From: PSRJ01 sp963825305
Lineage (GTDB): Bacteria; Acidobacteriota; Terriglobia; Bryobacterales; Bryobacteraceae
NCBI GenBank assembly: GCA_963825305.1
Contig: CAWGTA010000003.1
Coordinates: 1-64,000 of the forward strand
Reading direction: 5' to 3'
DNA length: 64,000 bases
The position numbers and the translations under genes were made by a program. Shown in pieces: positions 52,643 through 61,177 of the stretch. How positions within the stretch are numbered: position 1 is the stretch's first letter; every line of letters begins with the position of its first letter. Below the pieces are notes generated by a model, which saw only the letters and a list, made by a program, of their open reading frames with translations, was not told the DNA's origin and did not search any database.

Positions 52643-53734
52643 ATGAAGACGCATTCCAGCGCCGACCGGCTACAGTATCTTGACTGGCTCCGCGGTTTTG
52701 GAGCCGTGGTCATGCTGCAGGGGCACGTGTTTCATTCTTTTCTCAAGCCGGAACTTCGCGACGGCGGGCCGTTCATGGCCTCACAATTTGTGGGTGGCAT
52801 GCCCCCGGCCATTTTCTTGTTTCTGACCGGCATCACTCTGGCGTTCCTGATGGACAGCACCGAGCGGAAGGGACTTTCTCCACTCGATCGCACCGTGACG
52901 GCTATGCGGCGCGCCGGTTATCTCTTCCTGCTGGCGTTTGCCTTCCGCCTGCAACTCTGGCTTTTCGGCTGGCCCTCGCCGTGGACCGACCTGCTGCGCG
53001 TAGACATCCTCAACTGCATGGGAATGGCTGTGGCGGTTCTCTCGGTGATGGCGTTATTCCGAACCGCGGAGCGAGTGAAACTGTGCGCCATCCTCGGCGT
53101 GGGGATCGCGATTGCATCGCCGCTGGTTTCGCAGATCGATTGGTCGTGGGCCCCGGCTCTGATGCGCAGTTACCTCGTGCCGGACTACAGTTCGTTCGGC
53201 TTTTTCCCTTGGGGCGCGTATCTCGCGTTCGGCATCAGCGCGGGCAGCCTGATCCGCATCATTCCGCAGGAGGCCACCGAGCGAGTCATGCAGTGGGGCG
53301 CGCTACTCGGCGGCGCGCTCATTTTCGGCGGCCAATATGTTGCCAATCTGCCATTTTCGATTTATGCCAAATCGGAATTCTGGCTGAACAGCCCTGCCCA
53401 GGTGCTCATTAAGCTGGGCGCGACGCTGGTGCTGCTGGCGCTGGCTTATTTGTGGACGCGTTATGGCGCTAAAGAGGGCTGGAGCTGGGTGCGGCAGTTC
53501 GGCACCACCTCGCTGCTGGTCTACTGGGTGCATATCGAGCTGGTCTACGGACGATGGCTCTGGTTCCTGAAGAACAACCTGACCGTGGCGCAAACCGCAG
53601 CCATAGCGTGCGGCGTGATCCTGCTGATGCTGGCCATCTCGACCGCCAAAACCCGGCGTCATCGGATAGCAGCAGTGTTGGCGAACTGGGGCTGGACGAT
53701 TGGGCCTAAGCCCGAACGGGTTCCCGGCGACTGA
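52643..53734 (+). CDS. acyltransferase-like/HGSNAT-like membrane protein
   Basis: This 363-residue protein has about ten helices. Its opening RLQYLDWLRGFGAVVMLQGH with His, then PPAIFLFLTGITLAFLMDST, matches the DUF1624/HGSNAT-like and acyltransferase-3-like families, which acylate saccharides across the membrane. RVDILNCMGMAVAVLSVM and LLVYWVHIELVYGRW are later family blocks. Its substrate is unknown. The 4-base gap implies co-transcription with the LolA-like gene. Confidence 0.75.
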   Translation: MKTHSSADRLQYLDWLRGFGAVVMLQGHVFHSFLKPELRDGGPFMASQFVGGMPPAIFLFLTGITLAFLMDSTERKGLSPLDRTVTAMRRAGYLFLLAFAFRLQLWLFGWPSPWTDLLRVDILNCMGMAVAVLSVMALFRTAERVKLCAILGVGIAIASPLVSQIDWSWAPALMRSYLVPDYSSFGFFPWGAYLAFGISAGSLIRIIPQEATERVMQWGALLGGALIFGGQYVANLPFSIYAKSEFWLNSPAQVLIKLGATLVLLALAYLWTRYGAKEGWSWVRQFGTTSLLVYWVHIELVYGRWLWFLKNNLTVAQTAAIACGVILLMLAISTAKTRRHRIAAVLANWGWTIGPKPERVPGD

Positions 53735-53751
53735 AACGGTAGGGCGACCCG

Positions 53752-54276
53752 CTACACATCAGTAATTTGCTGTTTGCGCGCTCGCGCGATGATCTCCTCG
53801 ACAACCGCAGTCTTGGCATCGGCGTAGTTCTGGACGTCCTGCCACTCCTGCCGGGCCAAAGCCAGCTTGGTGCGCGCGTACAGATCGCGATCGGCCGCAT
53901 TGCTCCGCAGCCAGTCCCGGAACAGCAGCATGCGGTCGATTTCCGGGCAGCCGGACGAGAACACGTGCAGATTAATGTCCGTGTCCGGCCCCTTGAACAT
54001 CCGATGTTCATACCAATTGGCCTCGCGGATACGAACTACGTAACCGGATGTCTCCAGGGCCGGCGCATACGCGGCTTCATCCGCCGAGTTACTTACTACC
54101 AGGAGAATGTCGATGATCGGTTTGGCAACCAGGCCCGGGACTGAAGTTGAGCCGACATGTTCCGTCCGCAATGCCCGACGCCCGAGCAGGCGTCGGATTC
54201 GCTCTGCCTCCCGGGCGAAAAGCTCTGGCCACTGGAGATCGTAATCCACAAGCAGAATCCGGCTGGACAGTGGCAT
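53752..54276 (-). CDS. GrpB/UPF0157 family protein
   Basis: This 174-residue protein has the family start ILLVDYDLQWPELFAREAER, then GRRALRTEHVGSTSVPGLVA with the HVGSTSVPG signature, AKPIIDILLVV, and LHVFSSGCPEIDRMLLFRDW followed by LRSNAADRDLYARTK. These GrpB-like proteins have a nucleotidyltransferase-like fold with a conserved Asp pair; their substrate is undefined. The length is typical. Confidence 0.92.
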   Translation of the reverse strand: MPLSSRILLVDYDLQWPELFAREAERIRRLLGRRALRTEHVGSTSVPGLVAKPIIDILLVVSNSADEAAYAPALETSGYVVRIREANWYEHRMFKGPDTDINLHVFSSGCPEIDRMLLFRDWLRSNAADRDLYARTKLALARQEWQDVQNYADAKTAVVEEIIARARKQQITDV

Positions 54277-54490
54277 TGCGTGCAGATCTCATTTTACGAG
54301 CAACGCTCATCGGTGCGAACAGGGCAAAAGATCCAATCGCACCTTGACACAATCGGGCGCAATTTCAGAAACTGGTCGAGTCATCTCGTTGTCAGTTACT
54401 CATTCATTCCCGAGCTGCCACGCTCGTGCACAGGTAACCCTGCTCCTCCCGGTTGAGGACGCGTTCTTTCCTAAGTCAGGAACAAGAACT

Positions 54491-54727
54491 ATGGAAAAAC
54501 TGCCATCAAAGTATGTCCCCCTTCTCACTACCGCCGCGGTCGCGAAATGGCTGGGTGTATCGACTCGAACAGTTTGCCTCTGGGCGGAGTGCGAGGAACT
54601 TCCCGCGATCAAAGTCGGTAGGCAATGGCGATTTCGCGAAGGAGATTTGTGGTCGTGGCTGGAGAGTCCGAGGGCCGCGAAGGTGAAGAACTGCCCGGCT
54701 ACCAGCTCCGCGGCTGCGAGCGTTTGA
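54491..54727 (+). CDS. excisionase/MerR-type helix-turn-helix protein
   Basis: This 78-residue protein has YVPLLTTAAVAKWLGVSTRT and LPAIKVGRQWRFREGDLWSW, the HTH_17 winged helix seen in phage excisionases and small regulators. ATG 54491 opens directly onto the motif; an upstream frame start at 54344 lacks homology. The 3' tail is Lys/Ala-rich. No integrase is nearby, so a small regulator of neighbouring genes is likelier than an excisionase. Confidence 0.8.
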   Translation: MEKLPSKYVPLLTTAAVAKWLGVSTRTVCLWAECEELPAIKVGRQWRFREGDLWSWLESPRAAKVKNCPATSSAAASV

Positions 54728-54864
54728 ACCACTTGCGGCGATTTGCGGCAATTGCCGAGACTGCCGCAACAGACGCATACAACAGCGCCGTGCTGTGTGG
54801 CAAGATCGGCCCGTGAGAGAGAGCGTGCCGCCTTTGCGCCCTCTCAAGGAAGGAGCCAAACCAC

Positions 54865-55475
54865 ATGACGCACGATCTATACCAAATCAATCCCGCACTG
54901 GGAGCATATACTTCCGCGATCAACCCCGCGGGGATCAATCCGCTTGCGGCTGCTTTAGGCATGTCCTCGGCGATATCCCCCATGGCAGGAATGACACCAT
55001 GGGGCCAGCAGGGCTATCCGGGCATCGGGCTGCAGGGTCAGATGCATCCACAGCAACAGCAATTGCAGGCGTTGGCCGCGCAGTTGCAGGCGGCCCTGTA
55101 TCATCAGCAATTGCTGGCGCAGACCGGCTTGCAGAATCCTTACGCCGTGCAGCAACAGAATCCATACTTCCAGCAGCAGAATCCTCCTACGGCCAACAGA
55201 ATCCATTCGGTCAACAGAATCCCTACGGCCAACAGAACCCCTACGGCCAGCAGAATCCATTCGTGAATCCAATCGGGGCTCAGCAGTATGGCCAGCCGCT
55301 TGGGCAGTACCCGCAGGCCGGCTCGCCATACGGCCAGGTCAATCCTCTACTGGCTCCCCAAAGCTGGGTAGGCCAACCCGGACAAGGAGGCGGCGGGCAG
55401 GTTCATCCTCTGGTTCAGCAATTAATCGCACGCCAGTTCCAAAACCCCGGATTCGTTCCGTGGGCGGGGATCTAG
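54865..55475 (+). pseudogene. Gln/Asn/Pro-rich repeat protein, one frame shift
   Basis: A strong GGAAGGAG site precedes ATG 54865. The first part is MTHDLYQINPALGAYTSAIN, GQMHPQQQQLQALAAQLQAA and NPYAVQQQNPYFQQQNP. One base near 55183 shifts the frame, after which the repeat YGQQNPFGQQNPYGQQNP runs for about five units of six residues. The tail is VNPLLAPQSWVGQPGQGGGG and HPLVQQLIARQFQNPGFVPW. Corrected length is about 203 residues. The composition (Gln, Asn, Pro, Tyr) is prion-like or adhesive. No signal is evident and function is unknown. Confidence 0.65.
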
Positions 55476-55498
55476 ACAGGAAACGCAATCACGAGGTA

Positions 55499-55540
55499 GG
55501 GCAGGCTTTAGCCGGCCAGGATGGGGCTCAGGGCCTGCCC
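55499..55540. terminator. hairpin after the Gln/Asn-rich gene
   Basis: GGGCAGGC (55499-55506) and GCCTGCCC (55533-55540) form a perfect 8-bp stem around a 26-base loop that could pair further. It lies 24 bases after the stop and 16 before the next start. It may terminate transcription or be another repeat of the window's hairpin type. Confidence 0.35.
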
Positions 55541-55555
55541 ATGGTTTAGGAAAAC

Positions 55556-56374
55556 ATGGCGAAGAAACAAAACGGGCGTCCCGGTGGTCTGCCATCGGAA
55601 CGCCCCGAGAAGGAGACTACGGTGATGCCAGCATACGGATTACGAGGACAAACACAGACCCCGCAAACGCCCACGGAAGGAGTGACCGTCACAGGAGAAG
55701 CCGTGCGGCGCGTCGCTCCCGAAAGCGCCGAATTTCTGATCGAGATCGCAGTGAGCGCGCCAACGGCGGCGCAGGCCCTCCGCGACAATCAGGCGAAAAC
55801 CACGCAGGTCACTCAGGCTGTCGGCCCTTTGGGTGTGCAGGCCGCGGACGTGCAAACGATTTCGCTCAACGTGTTCAACTTATATGCGCCCCTGATGCAG
55901 GCGCTTCCGGCGTACGGCGCGGTCCCGCAGATTCCCCAGGCGCCGCTGTCGTCCTATGGAAATGCTCCCGCCGGACCAGCCGATTTGCAGTTCGGCTCCT
56001 ATCAGGCTCGCAATACGCTCCGCATTAACGTGCGCGAACCGGGACGCGTGGGCGAGGTCGTAGATGCCGTGACGCGAGCCGGGGCGGCCGTTGTGGGCGC
56101 GTTCTCTTTCCGCGCCACCGATGAAGCTAACGCCCGGAGAATCGCCCTGGAGGCCGCTGGGAAAGATGCCCGGGCGCGAGCCGAGACTTTGGCAGCTGCT
56201 GCAGGAAAGCAGTTGGGCGACCCGGTGACAGTTACGGAAGAAGTCACCGCAACTAACGGCGCATACATGGCGCTTCGCGCAGCCATGCCTTTTGCTTTCG
56301 GCGCAGGAGCACCGCAAGTGGTGGGCGAACTCGAATATTACGCTCGGGTTTCCGCCACATTCCGTCTGCAGTAG
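55556..56374 (+). CDS. SIMPL/DUF541 domain protein
   Basis: This 272-residue protein (or about 249 if ATG 55625 is used) carries one SIMPL domain: GVTVTGEAVRRVAPESAEFL, ALRDNQAKTTQVTQAVGPLG and VQAADVQTISLNVFNLYAP, then the closing AAGKDARARAETLAAAAGKQ and YYARVSATFRLQ. Bacterial members are often periplasmic, but this one has no signal. It directly follows the Gln/Asn-rich gene, and a Pro/Gln-rich insert (VPQIPQAPLSSYGNAPAGP) lies mid-domain. The function is not established. Confidence 0.8.
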   Translation: MAKKQNGRPGGLPSERPEKETTVMPAYGLRGQTQTPQTPTEGVTVTGEAVRRVAPESAEFLIEIAVSAPTAAQALRDNQAKTTQVTQAVGPLGVQAADVQTISLNVFNLYAPLMQALPAYGAVPQIPQAPLSSYGNAPAGPADLQFGSYQARNTLRINVREPGRVGEVVDAVTRAGAAVVGAFSFRATDEANARRIALEAAGKDARARAETLAAAAGKQLGDPVTVTEEVTATNGAYMALRAAMPFAFGAGAPQVVGELEYYARVSATFRLQ

Positions 56375-56437
56375 CACAGGTGACGCCGGGGGCGTGCATT
56401 CAAGTAGTCGCCCCACCGGCGGCAAAGACCGCCGGCG

Positions 56438-56942
56438 TTACGCAGTCTCCGGTAGGAATCCGATCCGGCGCCGCGGTGGTTCTGGTTGCGGCTGAAAGAA
56501 CTGGTTCAGGCTGGCCAGGAGCAGTCCGAATTGCGCGGACTGCTCCTGGTGCCTGCTTTCCAGTTCATCCACTTTGCGGGCCAACTCCGCGGGCGGTGTC
56601 TTGGGAGTGTGTGGCTGGCACACGGGGTTGTAGGCCCAGAGCAATTCATGGCGGATCGCCAGCCGCTGGGCCGTGGTGGAAAAGGGCATTGCCAAGGTTG
56701 CGACAAAGAGTTCCGCGCCGCGCTGACCATGGAACTGGCAGGCCGCATCACCAAACATGGTTGCTGCCGCATTGTTCCCAAACTCGCCGAAATATAAAGG
56801 CTGGAAACGGCTTGGGCGCCCAGTTGGGGTCTCGAGCCAGAATTACAAGCAAGCCAGCGTATTGCGGCGGTCTCCACTCCGCCATGGGGGTTGGCTGGGT
56901 GAAGAAGCAGTCATTGAATCGAATCCCAAGATCTGAATGCAT
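56438..56942 (-). pseudogene. GIY-YIG-like protein, one frame shift
   Basis: Corrected length is about 168 residues. The N-terminal part is HSDLGIRFNDCFFTQPTPMA, WRPPQYAGLLVILARDPNWA. After a one-base change in a T run near 56797 it continues FQPLYFGEFGNNAAATMFGD, RLAIRHELLWAYNPVCQPHT and a Pro/Gln tail. The pattern (GLL.V...YFGE, then R...E..L...YNP.C) matches GIY-YIG nuclease-like domains, with Glu of HELL as metal ligand. GAGGGGG before ATG 56942 supports that start. Many such stand-alone proteins are uncharacterised. Confidence 0.5.
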
Positions 56943-57053
56943 GAACGCCCCCTCTGTAAGCAATCTTACATCGGAGTTGTGCCCGGACTGTAACAGTTTT
57001 CTCTATCGGCCCGATAGTTTTTGCAATGCCGTACTAGGTCCGGTGCTTCATGC

Positions 57054-58079
57054 TTATGCCATCGCGCCCTCGAGGATACTCATCTCGGTATGGGTCGGAA
57101 TGACCCGCGTCAGCCGGAGGCCCGCCGCATCGAACAGAGCACGGTACTCCGCTTCGGTGCGTTCGCGGCCGCCGGTCATCACGAGCATATTCAGGTCCAC
57201 GAACTTGCTGAAAGCTGTCGTAGCGCCGGGGCCTATCACGGCTTCGACCAACAGGACCTTACCACTCTTTGTCATGGCGCTCCGACAGTTCTTCAGAATC
57301 GCCACCGACCGCTCGTCATCCCAATCGTGAATGATCCACTTGAGAACGTAGGTGTCGGCTGCCGGCACCGAATCGAAGAAATCGCCCGGAGCAATTTGGC
57401 AGCGTTCCGTGAGTTCCTCGACCTGAAACCGCCGCAGCGCGCCTTCGGTGACATGCGGGAGATCGGCCAGGACGCCCCGCAGTTGCGGATTAGCCTGGAG
57501 AATCGTGCTGAGAAGGAGGCCGTCGCCACCGCCAATGTCCACGAGCGTCGCGCTGGAAGAGAAATCATAAGCTGCCACAATCGCGGCGGCCACCACCGAA
57601 CTGAAGCTGGCCATGGCTTCGTCGAAGATGGTTGCCTCGTCCGGATGCTTGGTCATGTACTGCCATTTGCTCGCGCCATAGACATGGTTGAATGCGATCG
57701 CGCCCGTCTTGACGCTGTGCAGCACCTTCTCCCAGGCCGGATAATGATTCTCTCCCAGTTCCTCGATGGCAAAGAAGCGTAGCGAGCCGGGGACGCCGGT
57801 CCGCAGCGTGTCGCCGAGCGCTGTCAGGGCAAAACGTCCCCGATCGTCCGCGGCGAATACACCGACACTGTCGAGCGCGCGCAGCACGCGGTAAAGCGAG
57901 GGAGCGTGCGTGCCGGTAGCTTGCGCCAACTCGTCGGGACTCCTCGGCCCGTCCTTCAACAGATCGGGAATGCCCAGCTTGGCAGCTGCGTAGATCGCCC
58001 GCGACACCCAGAATCCCTGAATCATCTGGAGCATGGCGACGGGCGGCGGCAGTTCGGTTCGTTCGGCGTGTCGAGACAT
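57054..58079 (-). CDS. O-methyltransferase with dimerisation domain
   Basis: This 341-residue protein is of the AcO-methyltransferase_2/hydroxyneurosporene-type family. The N-terminal winged-helix dimerisation domain reads VAMLQMIQGFWVSRAIYAAA and SLYRVLRALDSVGVFAADDR. The SAM fold follows: LVDIGGGDGLLLSTILQANP as motif I, VLADLPHVTEGA, GDFFDSVPAADTYVLKWIIH, and HDWDDERSVAILKNCRSAM with the catalytic His of HDW. Such enzymes methylate phenolic or polyketide hydroxyls. The ATG at 58079 is taken because relatives start near MSRHAERTELPP. No biosynthetic cluster surrounds it. Confidence 0.88.
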   Translation of the reverse strand: MSRHAERTELPPPVAMLQMIQGFWVSRAIYAAAKLGIPDLLKDGPRSPDELAQATGTHAPSLYRVLRALDSVGVFAADDRGRFALTALGDTLRTGVPGSLRFFAIEELGENHYPAWEKVLHSVKTGAIAFNHVYGASKWQYMTKHPDEATIFDEAMASFSSVVAAAIVAAYDFSSSATLVDIGGGDGLLLSTILQANPQLRGVLADLPHVTEGALRRFQVEELTERCQIAPGDFFDSVPAADTYVLKWIIHDWDDERSVAILKNCRSAMTKSGKVLLVEAVIGPGATTAFSKFVDLNMLVMTGGRERTEAEYRALFDAAGLRLTRVIPTHTEMSILEGAMA

Positions 58080-58210
58080 AGGTTTAAAAGTAAACAAATC
58101 TGAACCCCTCTGGCAAGGGCCGGAACCGGCTCTTATTTTGGTGTAAACTCGTTCTGAACACGCATCCCCGCCGCAGGCGGGCGACTCGCACAAAAGAGGA
58201 GAATGGAACG

Positions 58211-58762
58211 ATGAAGATGTCACGTACCACAACGATCCTGGGTCTGCTTCTGAGCTTGGCGCTGCTGGCGGGAGTCGCAGCCTGGGCCGCAGCCGAGATG
58301 CCTGCCGAAGGAAGCATGGCGCCCGATTTCACCCTGCCGTCGCAGGAGGGCAAGCAGGTCAGTCTGCACGATTTCAAAGGCAAATGGGTGGTGCTGTATT
58401 TCTACCCGAAGGACATGACCCCCGGTTGCACCATCGAAGCGCACAACTTCCAGCGCGACCAGGCGCAGTATGACAAGGCCAACGCCGCGGTAGTGGGCGT
58501 CAGCGCCGACAACGTGGATTCGCACGTGCAGTTCTGCACCAAGGAGAATCTCACCTTCAAGCTGCTGGCCGATCCGAATCATGGCGTCATCGAAAAGTAC
58601 GGCTCCACGATGCAGTTCGGGCAAAATACGGTAGCCGCGCGCAACACCTTCCTGATCGACCCCAAGGGAATGATCCGCAAGGTCTACGTGAATGTCAGTC
58701 CCAAGGTCAACATGCACAGTGAGGAAGTGTTGATGGAACTGGCTGCGCTCAACAAGAAGTAG
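58211..58762 (+). CDS. exported peroxiredoxin of BCP type
   Basis: This 183-residue protein has an N-terminal signal or anchor (TTTILGLLLSLALLAGVAAW) and a thioredoxin-fold peroxiredoxin: APDFTLPSQEGKQVSLHDFK, VVLYFYPKDMTPGCT with peroxidatic Cys73, and TFLIDPKGMIRKVYVNVSP. The Cys that usually resolves BCP enzymes (five residues after Cp) is His here, so it is likely a 1-Cys enzyme or uses another partner (Cys in HVQFCTKEN). It would reduce peroxides outside the cytoplasm. AAGAGGAG precedes ATG 58211. Confidence 0.9.
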   Translation: MKMSRTTTILGLLLSLALLAGVAAWAAAEMPAEGSMAPDFTLPSQEGKQVSLHDFKGKWVVLYFYPKDMTPGCTIEAHNFQRDQAQYDKANAAVVGVSADNVDSHVQFCTKENLTFKLLADPNHGVIEKYGSTMQFGQNTVAARNTFLIDPKGMIRKVYVNVSPKVNMHSEEVLMELAALNKK

Positions 58763-58783
58763 CTCAATCCCATCCCGGCGGGC

Positions 58784-59791
58784 ATGCGCGCCATGCCCGC
58801 CCCTGATCCCCCTGCACTTTCGCAATCACTGGATACCATGCTCGCAGTCCGCCTGGAAAACGGCGCAGTCTCAGTAGTGGATGTGCCCGTACCGCATCGC
58901 CCGGAAGGATTCGCGCTGTTGCGCCTTCTGTGCGGCGGCATCTGCAATACCGACCTGGAACTCCAGCGGGGATACTACGGATTCACCGGAACGCCCGGCC
59001 ATGAATTCGTCGCCGAGGTTGCGGAAGCCGATAGGCATTCGCTCATCGGCAAGCGGGTTGTGGGTGATATCAACTTCGCCTGCCACGATTGCGATTGGTG
59101 CCGCCGGGACCTGGGGCGTCATTGTCCCCACCGCACGGTTCTCGGCATCGTGAACCAGCCCGGCGCGTTTGAAGAGTACTTCATCGTTCCGGAACACAAC
59201 CTGCATCTGGTTCCGGATAATATTCCGACGGAGCGCGCGGTGTTCACCGAACCGCTGGCCGCGGCATGCGAGATCCTGGACCAGGTTTCGATTCCGCCGG
59301 GAACGACGGTGGCGGTGATGGGCGATGGCAAACTGGGCCTGCTGGTTGCGCTGGTCTTGAATGCGCACGGATACCCGGTCGTTCAATTCGGGCGTCATCC
59401 CGAAAAACTGCGGTTAGCCGCCGCCGCGGGCGTGTATACGGAACTGGCGGGCGACGTCCTGCCGACGGCGGCATACGACTGGGTGGTGGATGCTACCGGA
59501 AATCCCGAAGGCCTGCGGCAGGCTGCCGCCATGACGCGGCCGCGCGGCACGCTGATTCTGAAATCGACGGTACACGGGTTGGTAGGCATCGACACCGCGC
59601 CCATCATCGTGAACGAACTAACGCTGGTGGGTTCACGCTGCGGCCGCTTCGAGGCGGCGCTGCCTCTGCTCGATCAGCACTTGATACGCGCGGAGGAAAT
59701 GATCTCGGCACACTACCGCCTGCGCGAAGCCCCGCAAGCATTCGCCCGCGCCGCCGAAAGGGGCACGCTCAAGGTGCTGCTGTACCCGTGA
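58784..59791 (+). CDS. zinc-type medium-chain alcohol dehydrogenase-like protein
   Basis: This 335-residue protein (about 318 if ATG 58838 is used) has the MDR fold. GGICNTDLELQRGYYGFTGT with Cys, GTPGHEFVAEV with His-Glu, and CHDCDWCRRDLGRHCPHRTV carry catalytic and four structural zinc Cys residues. GTTVAVMGDGKLGLLVALVL is the Rossmann NAD(P) loop. Such enzymes oxidise alcohols or sugar alcohols. The substrate is unknown. Its end abuts the double-hairpin repeat at 59801. Confidence 0.88.
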   Translation: MRAMPAPDPPALSQSLDTMLAVRLENGAVSVVDVPVPHRPEGFALLRLLCGGICNTDLELQRGYYGFTGTPGHEFVAEVAEADRHSLIGKRVVGDINFACHDCDWCRRDLGRHCPHRTVLGIVNQPGAFEEYFIVPEHNLHLVPDNIPTERAVFTEPLAAACEILDQVSIPPGTTVAVMGDGKLGLLVALVLNAHGYPVVQFGRHPEKLRLAAAAGVYTELAGDVLPTAAYDWVVDATGNPEGLRQAAAMTRPRGTLILKSTVHGLVGIDTAPIIVNELTLVGSRCGRFEAALPLLDQHLIRAEEMISAHYRLREAPQAFARAAERGTLKVLLYP

Positions 59792-59800
59792 GGGAAACGA

Positions 59801-59847
59801 AGTGCCGAGAGGAGTCTCGGCACAGCGGACACGAGTGTCCGCGCCAC
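59801..59847. repeat. double-hairpin repeat, copy C
   Basis: On the minus strand it reads GTGGC, stem GCGGACA-CTCG-TGTCCGC, then stem GTGCCGAGA-CTCC-TCTCGGCAC. Length and loop sequences match copies A and B, while four stem base pairs differ in a compensated way. It lies between the convergent dehydrogenase and RraA-family genes. Confidence 0.85.
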
Positions 59848-59854
59848 GGAAACA

Positions 59855-60514
59855 CTAGCGCGTCTTGCTCTGCAGTTTGTGGTACCCGAGTTCCCGCCGC
59901 GCCTCGGCCAGCGTCTTTCCAGCTTGCACGGCCCGGCGGATCTGCTCTTCAATCGCGTCGATCTCCTCGGCGATTTTGAGCACTTCGTCTTCGTGCGCGC
60001 GCGGAATCACCAGCACGCCATCGGCGTCGCCTCGCAGCATGTCGCCCGCGTTCACGCGCGCGTCGCCGATATTCACGATTCCCCCCATGGCCTCCACTTG
60101 CACGCGGTCCTTCCCCGTGCGCATCGAGTAACTGCGGCTGAAAATGGGATAGCCCAGCTCGCGCGCCAGGTGCGTATCGCGGCAGGCGCCATCGATCACG
60201 GTGCCCGCGATGCCGCGCCGGGTCGCCACCATGGTTAAGATGTCTCCCCAAACCGTAGCGTTCTCGCGGCCGCCGTTGTCGAGCACCACGACACCTCCGG
60301 GCGGCACATCGTCGATATAATCACCCACCGTGCCCGGAGGCGTACCGGCCGGCCCGTACAGGATAGTGAAGGCACGGCCCGTCAAACGAAAACGTGGATC
60401 GAGCGGCTTAATGCCGAGGCATTGCCCCGCGATGCCAAACCGGTCGAGCGCATCACTGAGCGCGGTGGTGTCGAGCTTGGATGCCCGCTGAATGTTTATG
60501 TCGTCGCTGGCCAT
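59855..60514 (-). CDS. RraA-family aldolase-like protein (DX20RD type)
   Basis: This 219-residue protein has the RraA/HMG-aldolase fold. The motif of class II pyruvate aldolases is present as Asp (in TVWGDILTMVATRR), exactly 20 residues, then Arg-Asp (DGACRD). The segment GGVVVLDNGGRENATVWGD supplies the phosphate and Mg environment. Enzymes with this motif cleave 4-hydroxy-4-methyl-2-oxoglutarate or 4-carboxy-4-hydroxy-2-oxoadipate to pyruvate. The neighbouring LigJ-like gene produces the latter, so an oxaloacetate/pyruvate-yielding aldolase is the best guess. It is last in the operon. Confidence 0.85.
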   Translation of the reverse strand: MASDDINIQRASKLDTTALSDALDRFGIAGQCLGIKPLDPRFRLTGRAFTILYGPAGTPPGTVGDYIDDVPPGGVVVLDNGGRENATVWGDILTMVATRRGIAGTVIDGACRDTHLARELGYPIFSRSYSMRTGKDRVQVEAMGGIVNIGDARVNAGDMLRGDADGVLVIPRAHEDEVLKIAEEIDAIEEQIRRAVQAGKTLAEARRELGYHKLQSKTR

Positions 60515-60518
60515 TTTC

Positions 60519-61172
60519 CTATTTCTTCAGCATGTGCTCGTAATTCGCGCCCATCACCTGGCTGATCGGTTTGCCTTGGTGCAGCGCCTCCGCCATGGCC
60601 ATCTCACGCGCTACGATCGACTCTGCCGTAGCGAGCACGCGCAGGATGTCGGCTGCCGAGACAAACGCCACGGCGCTTCCATCGGCCACCACATAGTCGC
60701 CATGCGATACCGTAACATCGCCGATAGTCACGGGTTCATTGGTCGCCACTTCCACGATGCGCCCGCGCGCGGTGTGTGCGGTGTGGTCCTTGGCGAAAAC
60801 CGGGAAATCCAATTGGCGGCTCTCGTCGATGTCGCGCGCCGGTCCATCGATGATCACACCCGCCACCCCGCGCATCTTCGCGCCGATCGAGAGATTGCCG
60901 CCCCAGGATGCCGCGTCCAGGCCAGTCCGCTGCTCCACCACGATGACATCGCCTGGCTCGGCCGCCTCGATAGCCGCCGTACACAGATGACGAGTGGTCG
61001 GTGGACGCCCTTCCGCACGATCCAGCTTTACAGTCAACACGCGGCCGGAAATGCGGCGGTCCGTCGAGAAACGGTGAATTCCGGTGACGACGCCCTTGAG
61101 TCCCAGTCTGTCGAGTGCGTCGGAGACCGCGCAGGCATCCACGCGGCTTAGACGAGTCAATACTTCTTCCAT
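60519..61172 (-). CDS. RraA-family aldolase-like protein (GX20RDX2E type)
   Basis: This 217-residue paralogue of the next gene carries Gly (in SWGGNLSIGAKMRG), 20 residues, Arg-Asp, two residues, Glu (PARDIDE). This is the motif variant found in RraA-like proteins with oxaloacetate decarboxylase or related activity. VDACAVSDALDRLGLKGVVT and GDVIVVEQRTGLDAASW complete the fold. ATG 61172 is chosen because homology starts there; the frame upstream runs into the permease gene. Gaps to its neighbours are 4 and 5 bases. Confidence 0.85.
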   Translation of the reverse strand: MEEVLTRLSRVDACAVSDALDRLGLKGVVTGIHRFSTDRRISGRVLTVKLDRAEGRPPTTRHLCTAAIEAAEPGDVIVVEQRTGLDAASWGGNLSIGAKMRGVAGVIIDGPARDIDESRQLDFPVFAKDHTAHTARGRIVEVATNEPVTIGDVTVSHGDYVVADGSAVAFVSAADILRVLATAESIVAREMAMAEALHQGKPISQVMGANYEHMLKK

Positions 61173-61177
61173 CCCGC

